Shown here: positions 1-8,055 of the stretch, piece after piece
Layout: the number at the start of each line of letters is the position of its first letter
Numbering within the stretch: the first letter of the stretch is position 1
Source: Deltaproteobacteria bacterium
GTDB taxonomy: Bacteria; Desulfobacterota; Desulfarculia; Adiutricales; Adiutricaceae
Length of the DNA: 32,756 nucleotides
NCBI GenBank assembly: GCA_031269825.1
Contig: JAISYP010000145.1
Coordinates: 1 to 32,756 of the forward strand
Direction: 5' to 3'
Notes under the pieces: model-generated
The model's database searches: none
What the model saw: the letters and a program-made list of their open reading frames with translations, nothing else
What the model was told of the DNA's origin: nothing
Position numbers and translations under genes: made by a program

Positions 1-106
1 AGCTTCTCAAACCGTTACGGCCCAGTAGTATCCGCTCCCACCAAGGCACAGCGCACAATCTTTCGGGCCTTCGGGATTTCTGCTGGCTGACCTAGCTATA
101 ATTTAA

Positions 107-604
107 TGTGATTTTGAGAAAGAGAAAAGGCGGAAAGTTTTATTTCTCTATGGAACTGGCGGCGCTTATCGCACCATCAATAACAAAGACATCTCTCATC
201 ATTATCTAACCGCGGCGGGGGGCGTCAATTTAGCCGCCGATTATCTGGACACTGGACAGATGGGCGGGGTCATTGATCCTGAGACCATTGTCTCCATGGC
301 GCCGGAGGTTATTTTTTCTTCTAGCCCCATAGATCGCCTGGATATTTTAGCGGATCCAGTCCTGGCCGAAGTTCCGGCGGTCAAAAGTGGCCGAGTTTAC
401 GCTTGCCCCAAAGGAATTTTTGTTTGGTACGCTCGGAGCGCCGAAGGAGCGATGACGCCCCTGTGGCTAGGTTCCCAGCTGTATCCGGATCTTTTCCAGG
501 AGGTCGATATGCGGAAAGTAGTCAAGAACTATTTTGGCCAATTTTATAATTATCAAATTCCGGCTAATGAGTTAAATGAAATCCTGAACCCAACTAAGCC
601 ATGA
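107..604 (+). pseudogene. 5'-truncated periplasmic substrate-binding protein of an iron-siderophore/cobalamin-type ABC transporter
   Basis: The frame from 107 reads as the C-terminal half of a FecB/BtuF-like binding protein: a strand-like stretch with YGTGGAYRT, then a NLAADYL segment, then a DPETIVSMAPEVIF block and a final VKSGRVYACPKG...WYARSAEG block. This order is typical of the second lobe of the family, which captures ferric siderophores, haem or cobalamin in the periplasm. The conserved reading begins at about 140, well upstream of the first ATG at 260. An in-frame stop lies at 104-106, and no ATG, GTG or TTG occurs between it and 260. About 165 codons remain of a family usually 300-380 long. 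Bases 1-103 show nothing like the missing lobe. I read it as a remnant of a decayed uptake locus. The stop overlaps the next gene's ATG (ATGA). The substrate cannot be told. Confidence 0.72.
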
Positions 605-1005
605 CCCCAGTCAACCCAAATTCGCCAACCTCTTGCCGGATCTGCATGATCCAGCTGATACGCCTGACTTACCAAAAATACTGGTGGTTTCCAATTATTA
701 GGGAGCCTTTGGTTTGGGGAATGCGCGTTTTGGCTTGGGTCAATCGGTTGCCGGTCAAATCCTACGCCGCGGCCAATCCCGAGTGCCATGGTTGCTTAAG
801 GTTTATTAAAGCCGAGTTGGAAGCTCGCTCCGCGACGTTTCGTTTTTTCAACCGTTTTATTGGCCCGAGATTTCAGGCTATTCGCGATCCTAGGTTGGAT
901 CCAGCGGAAGTGGCTGAGGCCAAGGCTAAAGCGGAGGCGATGATGAAAATTTTAACTGACTCGGCTCAGAAGGCCTTAGATTCGGAACCAGCCCCCAAAA
1001 ATTAA
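601..1005 (+). CDS. Small protein of unknown function coupled to the binding-protein remnant
   Basis: I do not recognise this 134-residue protein. Its start overlaps the preceding stop as ATGA, suggesting translational coupling. An internal ATG at 646 is an alternative start that would drop the Cys-containing first 15 residues. The N-terminal half is aromatic and hydrophobic (YWWFPIIREPLVWGM), followed by a PECHGCLRF element with a Cys-x-x-Cys pair that could bind a metal. The C-terminal third is a charged, Ala/Lys/Glu-rich helix. No clear signal peptide or full membrane helix is seen. Position between an ABC binding protein and TonB suggests a role in metal or siderophore uptake, but that is context only. 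A GC hairpin spans its stop codon. Confidence 0.6.
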   Translation: MTPVNPNSPTSCRICMIQLIRLTYQKYWWFPIIREPLVWGMRVLAWVNRLPVKSYAAANPECHGCLRFIKAELEARSATFRFFNRFIGPRFQAIRDPRLDPAEVAEAKAKAEAMMKILTDSAQKALDSEPAPKN

Positions 1006-1013
1006 GGGGGGCT
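990..1013 (+). terminator. GC-rich hairpin spanning the stop codon
   Basis: AGCCCCC at 990-996 pairs with GGGGGCT at 1007-1013 around a short A/T loop that contains the TAA stop of the small unknown gene. There is no T-run after the stem, so it may be a weak attenuator, a Rho-assisted terminator or an mRNA-stabilising hairpin rather than a classical intrinsic terminator. Confidence 0.35.
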
Positions 1014-1079
1014 TAAAGACTGAGGGAGAGACATTTTGGTTGCCGCGTTAAAGACTAGGCGGAAGCCCATTAATCAACT

Positions 1080-1820
1080 ATGACTAATTCTTCTAGACCA
1101 GAAAGCGATGGGTATGGCCTGGCCATTATGATGTCCACCGTCACCCATATTTTGGTTTTGGTTTTGGCCTTATATTTAACCGAGCGTCAAAATTCGCCTG
1201 TCTATAAGCCCTTGGCGGTTATGGATTTTGCCCATTACGATCCCGCGGCCGGCAATCCTTTAGGCTCGGAAACTCCCGAGACGCCGGTCGAGCCAGTCGA
1301 GCCGGTCGCGCCAGAGCCTCCACCAGAGCCGGAACCGCCGCCGCGAGTGGTGGAAAGCCTGTCAGAGGAGGCGGCTATTATCGCTCCACCGCCACCGCCA
1401 GAAACAAAACCCGTGGTTAAAAAAACTCGGCCTAAGCCAGCTCCAGCCGCGGTTGGGCGGCCTAATCCCGATCTTAACTCCATAGGGCCTGGCGGCGTTG
1501 GCGGCGGAACAAGGCGGGGAAACCCGGATCTCTTATCGGCCTACAAAAGCCAGATCAGTCGTCGCCTCAACCGATATAAAAAATATCCCACCGCGGCCTT
1601 GTCTAGAGGCTTAAAGGGCGTGGTCAGAGTTAGCTTTCGGATTAACGCTAATGGACGGGTCTCGACCGCTCGGATGGTGGCCAGCTCAGGTTTCGCGGTT
1701 TTTGACGATGAGGCTTTGGCTTTGTTGAGACGTTGCTCGCCTTTTCCGGCCATTCCGAAGGATTTAGGGCTAAATGATTTGGATCTGTCGGTGCCCATTA
1801 GTTTTACGGCTCGCGATTAA
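1080..1820 (+). CDS. tonB: TonB family energy transducer
   Basis: The protein would carry proton-motive force from an ExbB/ExbD motor in the inner membrane to outer-membrane receptors for siderophores, haem or cobalamin. The 246 residues have the standard layout: a short cytoplasmic tail, one membrane anchor at about 13-34 (IMMSTVTHILVLVLALYL), a Pro/Glu-rich periplasmic spacer at about 62-120 (repeated PVEPVEPVAPEPPPEPEPPP then a Lys/Pro stretch), and a C-terminal TonB domain at about 150-246 with KYPTAALSRGLKGVVRVSF and GFAVFDDEALALLRRC. The ATG at 1080 has only a weak ribosome site. No exbB or exbD is visible here. The neighbouring truncated binding protein fits a metal-uptake locus in decay, while tonB itself is intact. 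Length is normal for the family. Confidence 0.9.
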   Translation: MTNSSRPESDGYGLAIMMSTVTHILVLVLALYLTERQNSPVYKPLAVMDFAHYDPAAGNPLGSETPETPVEPVEPVAPEPPPEPEPPPRVVESLSEEAAIIAPPPPPETKPVVKKTRPKPAPAAVGRPNPDLNSIGPGGVGGGTRRGNPDLLSAYKSQISRRLNRYKKYPTAALSRGLKGVVRVSFRINANGRVSTARMVASSGFAVFDDEALALLRRCSPFPAIPKDLGLNDLDLSVPISFTARD

Positions 1821-2057
1821 GACGCGCGCTCATTTTATTGATCATAAACCAGAAACGTCCTCAACTGGGCCTGAGCAATGGAGTCTAATTTAATATATGA
1901 CGATTTATTTTAAGCCTAAAAAATTAAAAATAACTTTAATATACGTTTAAATTATTTTATTTTTTGTATATTTATGTAATTAAGTTTTTATATGTCATAT
2001 AAAACTAATTTTTTATTTCATTTTTATATGTTAAACCTGGGCGTGGTGATCCCAGGA

Positions 2058-2165
2058 TGACTCCGCGAAAACCCTTGTTTAAGGGAAATCGTCAAGTAAA
2101 AGAGTTATAATTTCAATAACTTATAAATTTGAATTTTTGAATTTTAGACTTTTCACAAGACCATC
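2058..2165 (+). repeat. Dispersed MITE-like repeat, copy 1, with 9-bp flanking direct repeat
   Basis: This 108-bp element starts TGACTCCGCGAAAACCC and ends TTTTCACAAGACCATC, giving imperfect terminal inverted repeats around an AT-rich core (AAAAGAG...TTTCAATAACTTATAAAT). It is flanked on both sides by ATCCCAGGA (2049-2057 and 2166-2174), which looks like a target-site duplication. Related copies lie at 9444, 30513 and 32681. It has no coding capacity. Confidence 0.75.
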
Positions 2166-2281
2166 ATCCCAGGAGGAACCTTATATTTCATGGATTTCAT
2201 TTATTTCGCTTGATTTTCTTTTTTGTAAGTTGGCGCGTTTTTTGCTTTAATGTTTTTCGTTGGCAAGGTCTCGCGCTTTTT

Positions 2282-2319
2282 TGGTCACAAAAGTAATTTC
2301 GTAAATTTTTTTGTGACCA
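2282..2319. repeat. Long inverted repeat (hairpin)
   Basis: TGGTCACAAAA at 2282-2292 is the exact reverse complement of TTTTGTGACCA at 2309-2319, with a 16-nt middle that can itself pair (AATTT/AAATT). It lies in non-coding DNA. It could be a structured RNA element, a protein-binding site or the end of a lost mobile element. Confidence 0.6.
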
Positions 2320-3391
2320 TTTGGCCTAAATTTTGCTTTACTTGATTTTCCTTATTATTATTATTGATTAAATACGATATCATTTTTTAAACGCATATTG
2401 CGTTTTTATTTTAAATATAACTGGCGCGTGACTTGGCCCAAAAATTGCTTGTAATGGTTTTGTCATAATCAGGACAGGCAAGGGACTCCACCAAACTTGG
2501 CTTGACCTTAAAAAGATCCAAGAAGCCATCTTTTAAGTAGTGAAAATTCAAGATGGACATTCAGAGTTTGGAAAATCAATCATCAGGCTGTGACCATAAT
2601 CGCTCTCACGGAGGCCACCTCAGGCGTTAAGGTAAAACCAAGGATCCATATCGATTCTTCTCAAACTTATCGTTACATCAATAATTGTGAACTGTAAAGT
2701 AATAAGTATATCAAATTTATTATTCCAATTATAAAACGCAATTATTGAAGCTTTAAACTATAAACTCCTCCTAAGATCGCTAAAAAGTGTTATAAAAAAA
2801 TTATTCAGTGTTCGCTAGTCTCAAAATAATAAAATATATTTTAATAATTATGTACTAAATAATTTATAAAAAGCATTAATAGTATTTATTACTTTTTTAT
2901 CAGCTTTTACAAAATTATTGAGAATTATTAATTTGCTTTTCTATAAATTTATTGGTATTAAATTGATTTTTTAAATTATACAATATCATGAAATGTCTAT
3001 ATATTAATTTAAGATCATTAATAATTAGGTTTTTATATTATATATATTTTGATCACATAATTAAGATTTAGAAGTTAATTTAATTTCAATAGTTTAATAA
3101 ATGGGATTTTTTTAAATTATAATCGCGCGGATTAGGTGTTGATCGCCGCGACAGACTTTGAGGCTTTTGGGGGATAACTATTAATAACTGAGCCTGGCCA
3201 GTTGGGTAATAGAAAATTTAAAAAAGCTATATCAAATTCTCTGGAATTTTGATAATATAACAAAATTGTTCTATTAGGCCACCTTAATTTTTCGCCTGTG
3301 GGCTGGCCGTTGACCTCAGGGCTGGGGTTTGGTTTTTCGGGATATTCCAAAAGGCCTAATCGCTAGAGTCTATTTTGAGTGGAGTTTTTTA

Positions 3392-4195
3392 ATGAGCGCT
3401 TTGGACATAGCCTTGACTGTTATTCTGTCCTATTTTTTCATCCGTGGTATTTTTCGAGGGTTGGTTAAGGAAATTGTTGGCGTCCTGGGTCTTTTTGTGG
3501 CTTTCTGGGCGGCCAGTTCTTATTGGTCCATGGGGGCCGCTCAACTAACTCCCATCACGGATAACCCCGCCTACCGCGCGGCGCTCAGCTTTATGGTCAT
3601 CTATGTGGTCATCTATTTTTTAATAGGATTAATTTCTATCTTTGTGGATAAGATTGTCAAGATGTCCATCACCCCCTTTGTGAGCGGTCTGATGGGGGCG
3701 TTTCTAGGCCTGGCGAAAGGTTTGATTTTGTGCTCCATTATCTTGGCGGCGACTTCGGCTTTTGTTCGGCGGGATCAGCCCTTTTTCCAGGATTCGGTGG
3801 CTTGGCCAAAAATTGAGCCCTTGTGCGCTCAGGTTAAGGATTGGGCCCCCGCTTTAAGCGAATTGATGTCGTCCCAAGCCAACAATCGAGCCTTAAGGTC
3901 GGAAGCCACCCCCCAAAAAGGTCAAGCCTTGACGCCACCGAAAGACTTCCAAAGCTTGAAAAGAATTTATAGCGAGTATGGGGATCTGATCTCCTCCGCC
4001 TGGCGGGAGAAAATCCGTGACTACGTGGGGCCTGAGAACCTTGATGAAGAGGATCTGAAGCGTTTTATCCGGGATCATCCTAATCTTTTCGCGACCTCTT
4101 TGGCTCCCGCCGTTCCATCGGCCCCGCCCGGATCGCCGGCTAATTCCAACTCGCTTTCCCCTTCCCCCACTTGGCCCAGTCCAGCCGTGGAATGA
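3392..4195 (+). CDS. CvpA family inner-membrane protein
   Basis: This 267-residue CvpA-family integral membrane protein starts at the ATG at 3392, which follows a GTGGAG ribosome site. A 21-codon upstream extension is possible but lacks a site. The N-terminal portion has about four hydrophobic segments: ALDIALTVILSYFFI, the VGVLGLFVAFWAA stretch, ALSFMVIYVVIYFLIGLISIF and FVSGLMGAFLGLAKGLILCSII. This matches the CvpA fold (colicin V production; linked to envelope integrity). The last 110 or so residues are a soluble tail ending in a Pro/Ser-rich stretch, longer than in minimal CvpA proteins. It sits 4 bp before mazG and probably heads the cvpA-mazG-rimO-polyprenyl synthase operon. Confidence 0.85.
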   Translation: MSALDIALTVILSYFFIRGIFRGLVKEIVGVLGLFVAFWAASSYWSMGAAQLTPITDNPAYRAALSFMVIYVVIYFLIGLISIFVDKIVKMSITPFVSGLMGAFLGLAKGLILCSIILAATSAFVRRDQPFFQDSVAWPKIEPLCAQVKDWAPALSELMSSQANNRALRSEATPQKGQALTPPKDFQSLKRIYSEYGDLISSAWREKIRDYVGPENLDEEDLKRFIRDHPNLFATSLAPAVPSAPPGSPANSNSLSPSPTWPSPAVE

Positions 4196-4199
4196 GGTT

Positions 4200-5024
4200 G
4201 TGACCAATCATTTAAGTATAGAGCCCGGCCCCAGCCAGTCGCTCGGGTCGGCTTTGGCCCGCTTGGAAAGTTTGATCACGGCTCTTCTGGATCCAGAAAA
4301 AGGTTGTCCCTGGGATCGGGAGCAGACGACCAATAGTCTGACCGAAAATTTGCTGGAAGAGACCTATGAGCTTCGCGAAGCCTTGCTCCTAGATCAGGCG
4401 GCCGGGGTTTTGGAGGAGGCCGGGGACGTGGCCTTTATCCTGGCGTTCCTGGCTCGTTTAACGGAGAAAAAATGGGGCTATGGGTTAAAAGAGGCTTTAG
4501 ACGCGGTGGTTGACAAGATGGTGACGCGTCATCCCCATGTTTTTGGCGAAGTTGAGGACTCGTTAGACAGCGAGGGGGTTTTAAAACAGTGGCACCAGAT
4601 TAAACGGCGTCAAGGGAAGGGCTTATTGGCTTCCGTGCCAGTTGACGCGCCAGCTCTGGCTCGCTGTCATCGCCTGTCGGCCAAAGCGGCTCGGGCCGGG
4701 TTTGATTGGTCGTCAGTGGCCCAGGTTCGCGAGGCTTTGGATCGGGAGTTGGCGGAATTAGACGCGGAGATCGCCCTGGGTAATTTTAATGATCCCGAGC
4801 GACGCGCCCGTTTGTGTCACGAGTTGGGGGACACGCTCATGGCTACCGCTAACTTGGCCCGGCATTTGGGGTTTTCCGGGGAAAAGGCCTTGGCCAAGGC
4901 GAACCATCGGTTTGTCGGGCGGTTTGAGTATATGGAAAATCAATTGGCGGCGAAGAATTTAAAACCAGAGGATGTGGATTTGACCGAGCTGGAGAGGTTG
5001 TGGCGAGAGGCCAAAAAGTTTTAA
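4200..5024 (+). CDS. mazG: MazG nucleoside triphosphate pyrophosphohydrolase
   Basis: MazG hydrolyses nucleoside triphosphates to monophosphate and pyrophosphate, cleaning aberrant nucleotides from the pool and, in E. coli, lowering (p)ppGpp. The 274 residues show both MazG repeats. The first has DPEKGCPWDREQT followed by the metal-binding EETYE and EEAGDV motifs (E-E-x-x-E ... E-x-x-D). The second has ELAELDAEI and HELGDTLMATANLAR. Length is normal for the two-domain enzyme. The start is a GTG at 4200, right after the cvpA stop, with a close TGAGG. The 3' end overlaps rimO by 25 bp, showing tight co-transcription. Confidence 0.93.
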   Translation: MTNHLSIEPGPSQSLGSALARLESLITALLDPEKGCPWDREQTTNSLTENLLEETYELREALLLDQAAGVLEEAGDVAFILAFLARLTEKKWGYGLKEALDAVVDKMVTRHPHVFGEVEDSLDSEGVLKQWHQIKRRQGKGLLASVPVDAPALARCHRLSAKAARAGFDWSSVAQVREALDRELAELDAEIALGNFNDPERRARLCHELGDTLMATANLARHLGFSGEKALAKANHRFVGRFEYMENQLAAKNLKPEDVDLTELERLWREAKKF

Positions 5025-6331
5025 AGGCCTTTATGGTTTCCCTGGGGTGCGCCAAAAACCTGGTGGATAGCGAAAGACTTTTGGGGTGTTTAACCGGTCT
5101 GGGCTTGGTCGTGACAGACGACCCGAAGGCGGCGGATCTATTAATGGTTAACACCTGCGCTTTCATTGAGCCCGCGGTCAAGGAATCCATTGAAACTATT
5201 CTGGAGTTAAGCCAAGGCAAAAAAAAGGGGGCCAAGCTCGCGGTGGTGGGGTGTTTGCCCAGTCGAGATTTAGCGGCCTTAGTTAGCGATTTGCCAGAAG
5301 CGGATCTTTTGGCCACACGGGCGGACTACCCTCGGTTACCTCAGTTGTTGGCCAATCTAATGAATTTAAAGGCCAAGCCTTTGGGGCCTTTTGAGACCTG
5401 GAGTCGCCAGCTGAGCACGCCACCTTGGCGGGCTTACTTAAAAGTGGCGGAAGGTTGTGACCACCGCTGCGCTTACTGCTTAATCCCCAGCTTGCGGGGG
5501 CCTTTGGCGACTCGGTCTTTGGCTGAGTTAACCCGTGAGGCGGCGGAGTTAGTGGCCGGGGGCGTGGTGGAACTAACCTTGGTGGCTCAGGATTTGACGG
5601 CCTGGTGTCATGATGGTCAAGACCTAGGGGATCTGGTTAGCGCCTTAGCCGCGATTAATGGCTTAAAATGGGCGCGTCTAATGTACGCCTACCCAGAAAG
5701 GCTCACGGAAAAACTGGTTCGCCGGTTGGCCCAGATCCCGCGAGTTCCGCCTTACCTGGATTTACCTATCCAGCACGCTAGCCCCCGGATATTGAAACGC
5801 ATGGGCCGACCCGCCAGCGATCCTTTGGCCTTGGTTAAGCGTTTACGCGAGTGGTGGCCGGGGGTGGCCTTGCGCACGACCTTGATGGTGGGGTTTCCCG
5901 GGGAAGACGAGTCAGACTTTGAAAAAATGGTCGCTTTAGTGGAAGAGGCTCGCTTCGATCATTTGGGGGTCTTCGCTTTTGAGCCAGAGGAACCAGCCCC
6001 GGCGGCCAGGTTCCCCCATCAAGTTCCCCGAATGGTGGCTAAAAAAAGACGGATCGAGCTTTTAAAGCGACAACGGAAGATTTCCCTGGCCAATAACCGA
6101 GCCCGGGTGGAGGCTGAGTATGACGTGTTAGTGGAAGGCCCCGCGGAGGATAGTCCCCTGATCATGACTGGTCGGGCTTATTTTCAGGCCCCAGAAGTGG
6201 ATGGTCTGATTTATTTTGACGGCGTTCAGCCCCTTGGTGGACAGGTGGTTCGCGCTAAGGTCACCAGAGCCCAGGCCTATGACTTGGCCGCTGGCCTGGT
6301 TGACGAATCAGCGCGAGTAGGGCGCGAATAG
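5000..6331 (+). CDS. rimO: Ribosomal protein S12 methylthiotransferase RimO
   Basis: This radical-SAM enzyme adds a methylthio group to the conserved aspartate of ribosomal protein S12. Visible parts are the N-terminal UPF0004 domain with its three cluster cysteines (SLGCAKNLVDSE, NTCAF, VGCLPS), the radical-SAM motif C153-x3-C157-x2-C160 in EGCDHRCAYC, the MVGFPGE motif, and a C-terminal TRAM domain at about 370-440. SLGCAKNLVDSE and NTCAFIEPA favour RimO over MiaB. The start is a GTG at 5000 inside mazG, with GGAGAGG just upstream; an ATG at 5033 is an alternative that would remove 11 residues. 443 residues is a normal length. Confidence 0.95.
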   Translation: MARGQKVLKAFMVSLGCAKNLVDSERLLGCLTGLGLVVTDDPKAADLLMVNTCAFIEPAVKESIETILELSQGKKKGAKLAVVGCLPSRDLAALVSDLPEADLLATRADYPRLPQLLANLMNLKAKPLGPFETWSRQLSTPPWRAYLKVAEGCDHRCAYCLIPSLRGPLATRSLAELTREAAELVAGGVVELTLVAQDLTAWCHDGQDLGDLVSALAAINGLKWARLMYAYPERLTEKLVRRLAQIPRVPPYLDLPIQHASPRILKRMGRPASDPLALVKRLREWWPGVALRTTLMVGFPGEDESDFEKMVALVEEARFDHLGVFAFEPEEPAPAARFPHQVPRMVAKKRRIELLKRQRKISLANNRARVEAEYDVLVEGPAEDSPLIMTGRAYFQAPEVDGLIYFDGVQPLGGQVVRAKVTRAQAYDLAAGLVDESARVGRE

Positions 6332-6357
6332 AGCGAAAGCAGAGCGAAAGTAGGGCG
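6330..6357 (+). repeat. 11-bp tandem near-repeat between rimO and the prenyl synthase
   Basis: AGAGCGAAAGC (6330-6340) and AGAGCGAAAGT (6341-6351) are followed by AGGGCG, and preceded by similar GTAGGGCGCGAA. The unit fills the intercistronic gap and includes the region where the ribosome would bind, so its copy number could tune translation of the downstream gene. Confidence 0.6.
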
Positions 6358-7332
6358 ATGAGTGGCGCTTATTTAGATTCTCTAGTTCCTTTGACCGAGC
6401 GAATCAACCAAACCCTCCGGAAAATATTAGGCGATAGCGAGGATTTTCCGAGCCAGGTGGGACTTTATGGCTTAACCAGTGGGGGCAAGAGGTTAAGGCC
6501 CTTGATGTTTTGCCTGGTCTGTCAACTATTGGGACGCCCCACGGATGAGGCGGTCTTGCGGCTGTCCACGTCATTTGAGTTGTTACACCTGGCGACCTTG
6601 TTTCATGACGATATCATTGATATGTCCGACACTCGCCGAGGAAAACCGGCCGCTCATCTGGCTTTTGGGACGCCTGAGGCGGTTTTGGCCGCCGACTACT
6701 TGTTGGCCAAGGCGGCTGAGGTGGTATTGGACGCTAAAAATATTGATTGTTTCTCCGTCTTTGTCCGGATCATCAAGGAATTGAGTTTAGGTGAGCTAGA
6801 ACAGCTGAAGCGCCGGCGCCAAGTTAATCTAACCGCCCAGGAATACGAGCGCGTCATTTATCGGAAGACGGCGGTGTTGATGGAGGGCGTGGGCCAGGTC
6901 GCGGGCTGGTGGGTGGGCGGCGCGACCGAATGGATTGAGGATTTAGGTCGGTTTGGGTCTTGTTTAGGTAAATCATTTCAGGTGATGGATGACATTTTGG
7001 ATTACTCGGGTAATCCAGATCAGCTTGGTAAACCCATTGGCCAGGATTTAGACGAAGGACGGATCACCTTGCCATTTATTATGGCCTTGGAATATTTAAA
7101 AGGCGAGGAACGGGAGCGACTGTTGGCCTTGGGGAGCCAGGAAAACCTAACCGAGGGGGAAAAAAAGCGGATCCTAACCCTGGTCGCCAAAAGTAGTGGC
7201 CTTGAGCGGGCCACGCGGGTGGCGGTTTTAATGTCTGATCAGGCGATACTCGCCTTAAGTCGATTTCCCGAGAGCCAGGCCAAGGAAGAACTGACCAAAC
7301 TCGCTAGATCCGCGGTTAACCGGCGAAAATAG
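6358..7332 (+). CDS. ispB: Polyprenyl (octaprenyl/heptaprenyl) diphosphate synthase
   Basis: This trans-prenyltransferase condenses isopentenyl diphosphate units to make the side chain of a respiratory quinone. Both aspartate-rich substrate motifs are present: DDIID at 84-88 within ETFHDD-type context (LFHDDIIDMSD) and DDILD at 211-215 (QVMDDILDYSG), together with GGKRLRP and the GKPIGQDL loop. 324 residues fits the IspB/HepT group. The chain length made cannot be read from sequence. The 26-bp spacer from rimO consists of an 11-bp near-repeat (AGAGCGAAAGC, AGAGCGAAAGT), leaving a weak ribosome site. It closes the cvpA-mazG-rimO run. Confidence 0.9.
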   Translation: MSGAYLDSLVPLTERINQTLRKILGDSEDFPSQVGLYGLTSGGKRLRPLMFCLVCQLLGRPTDEAVLRLSTSFELLHLATLFHDDIIDMSDTRRGKPAAHLAFGTPEAVLAADYLLAKAAEVVLDAKNIDCFSVFVRIIKELSLGELEQLKRRRQVNLTAQEYERVIYRKTAVLMEGVGQVAGWWVGGATEWIEDLGRFGSCLGKSFQVMDDILDYSGNPDQLGKPIGQDLDEGRITLPFIMALEYLKGEERERLLALGSQENLTEGEKKRILTLVAKSSGLERATRVAVLMSDQAILALSRFPESQAKEELTKLARSAVNRRK

Positions 7333-7488
7333 AATTTGAGGCGCTTTAAATATTCCATAAAAGATGAAATTGATTATTCTTTAAAGTCAAATATGATATC
7401 AATAATTAGTTTTTAATTATTAATATTAATGAAGAATGTATTTTTTATAATATATTAAAAATATTGTCCCAGCTAAGGAGAGATCCCA

Positions 7489-8055
7489 TTGAAGGCATAC
7501 CAGATCCGTCCTAGGTTGGCCTTTTGCGCTTTGGTCGTCCTCGTCTTGGGGTTGACCGGTTGTGTGCGGCCTATCCTCGCCCCTTTTGGCGGCAAACAAG
7601 TTCCAGTTCTGGAAGGCGAAAGTTTCGCCGAATTTTTGGATGTCCCCTATCCCTCGGTGATGGGTCTAGATCGGCCTCTGACCTTTACTTATACCCGGCG
7701 TGGGACGCTTTCGGGAACCATTGTGGTGGCGGGTCGGATGACTTTGGACGAGGTGGGGCAATATTACGACCAACATTTACCGCGTCATGGTTGGCGTCCG
7801 CTAGCCGAAGCCCAGGGCTCTAAAATTGTGTCCACCTGGGTTAAAGACAATAAAGTTTTGACCATCATCGTCAGTAGCGCTTTCGCCATCACTGGCCAGG
7901 ATTCCCGGGTGGAGATTTGGGTGTCGCCGCCGCGCTCCCAATCGGATCTGGGCCAGCGGGTGATCTATAAAAAGCCCGCCGAGAGCAAAGGGGAGATTTT
8001 TTCCACCAAACCCCAACGAAGGCGCGGCGACGGGGTGACTGAGGAAAACCTATGA
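7489..8055 (+). CDS. Small lipoprotein of unknown function, coupled to coaBC
   Basis: A 188-residue exported lipoprotein. The TTG start at 7489 is supported by AAGGAGA about seven bases upstream. A positively charged start leads into a hydrophobic run and a lipobox LTGC, with the lipidated cysteine at residue 25. The mature part has a compact alpha/beta-looking domain (MTLDEVGQYYDQHLPRHGW, then a VSTWVKDNKVLTIIVS strand pair and VEIWVSPP), reminiscent of small lipoproteins with a membrane-proximal sensor-like fold, but I cannot name the family. It is probably anchored in the outer or inner membrane facing the periplasm. Its stop overlaps the coaBC start as ATGA, so the two are co-translated although no functional link is obvious. 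Confidence 0.75.
   Translation: MKAYQIRPRLAFCALVVLVLGLTGCVRPILAPFGGKQVPVLEGESFAEFLDVPYPSVMGLDRPLTFTYTRRGTLSGTIVVAGRMTLDEVGQYYDQHLPRHGWRPLAEAQGSKIVSTWVKDNKVLTIIVSSAFAITGQDSRVEIWVSPPRSQSDLGQRVIYKKPAESKGEIFSTKPQRRRGDGVTEENL

Larger units (their letters stand above)
1821..3391. other. AT-rich non-coding spacer with repeat copy 1 and a long hairpin
   Basis: About 1.57 kb lacks a convincing gene. It holds a repeat copy at 2058-2165, an 11-bp-arm hairpin at 2282-2319, and a slightly GC-richer island at about 2460-2660. Short frames in that island are interrupted by stops and match nothing I recognise, so it may be a very old gene remnant. From 2690 to 3120 the sequence is almost pure A/T. Confidence 0.7.
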
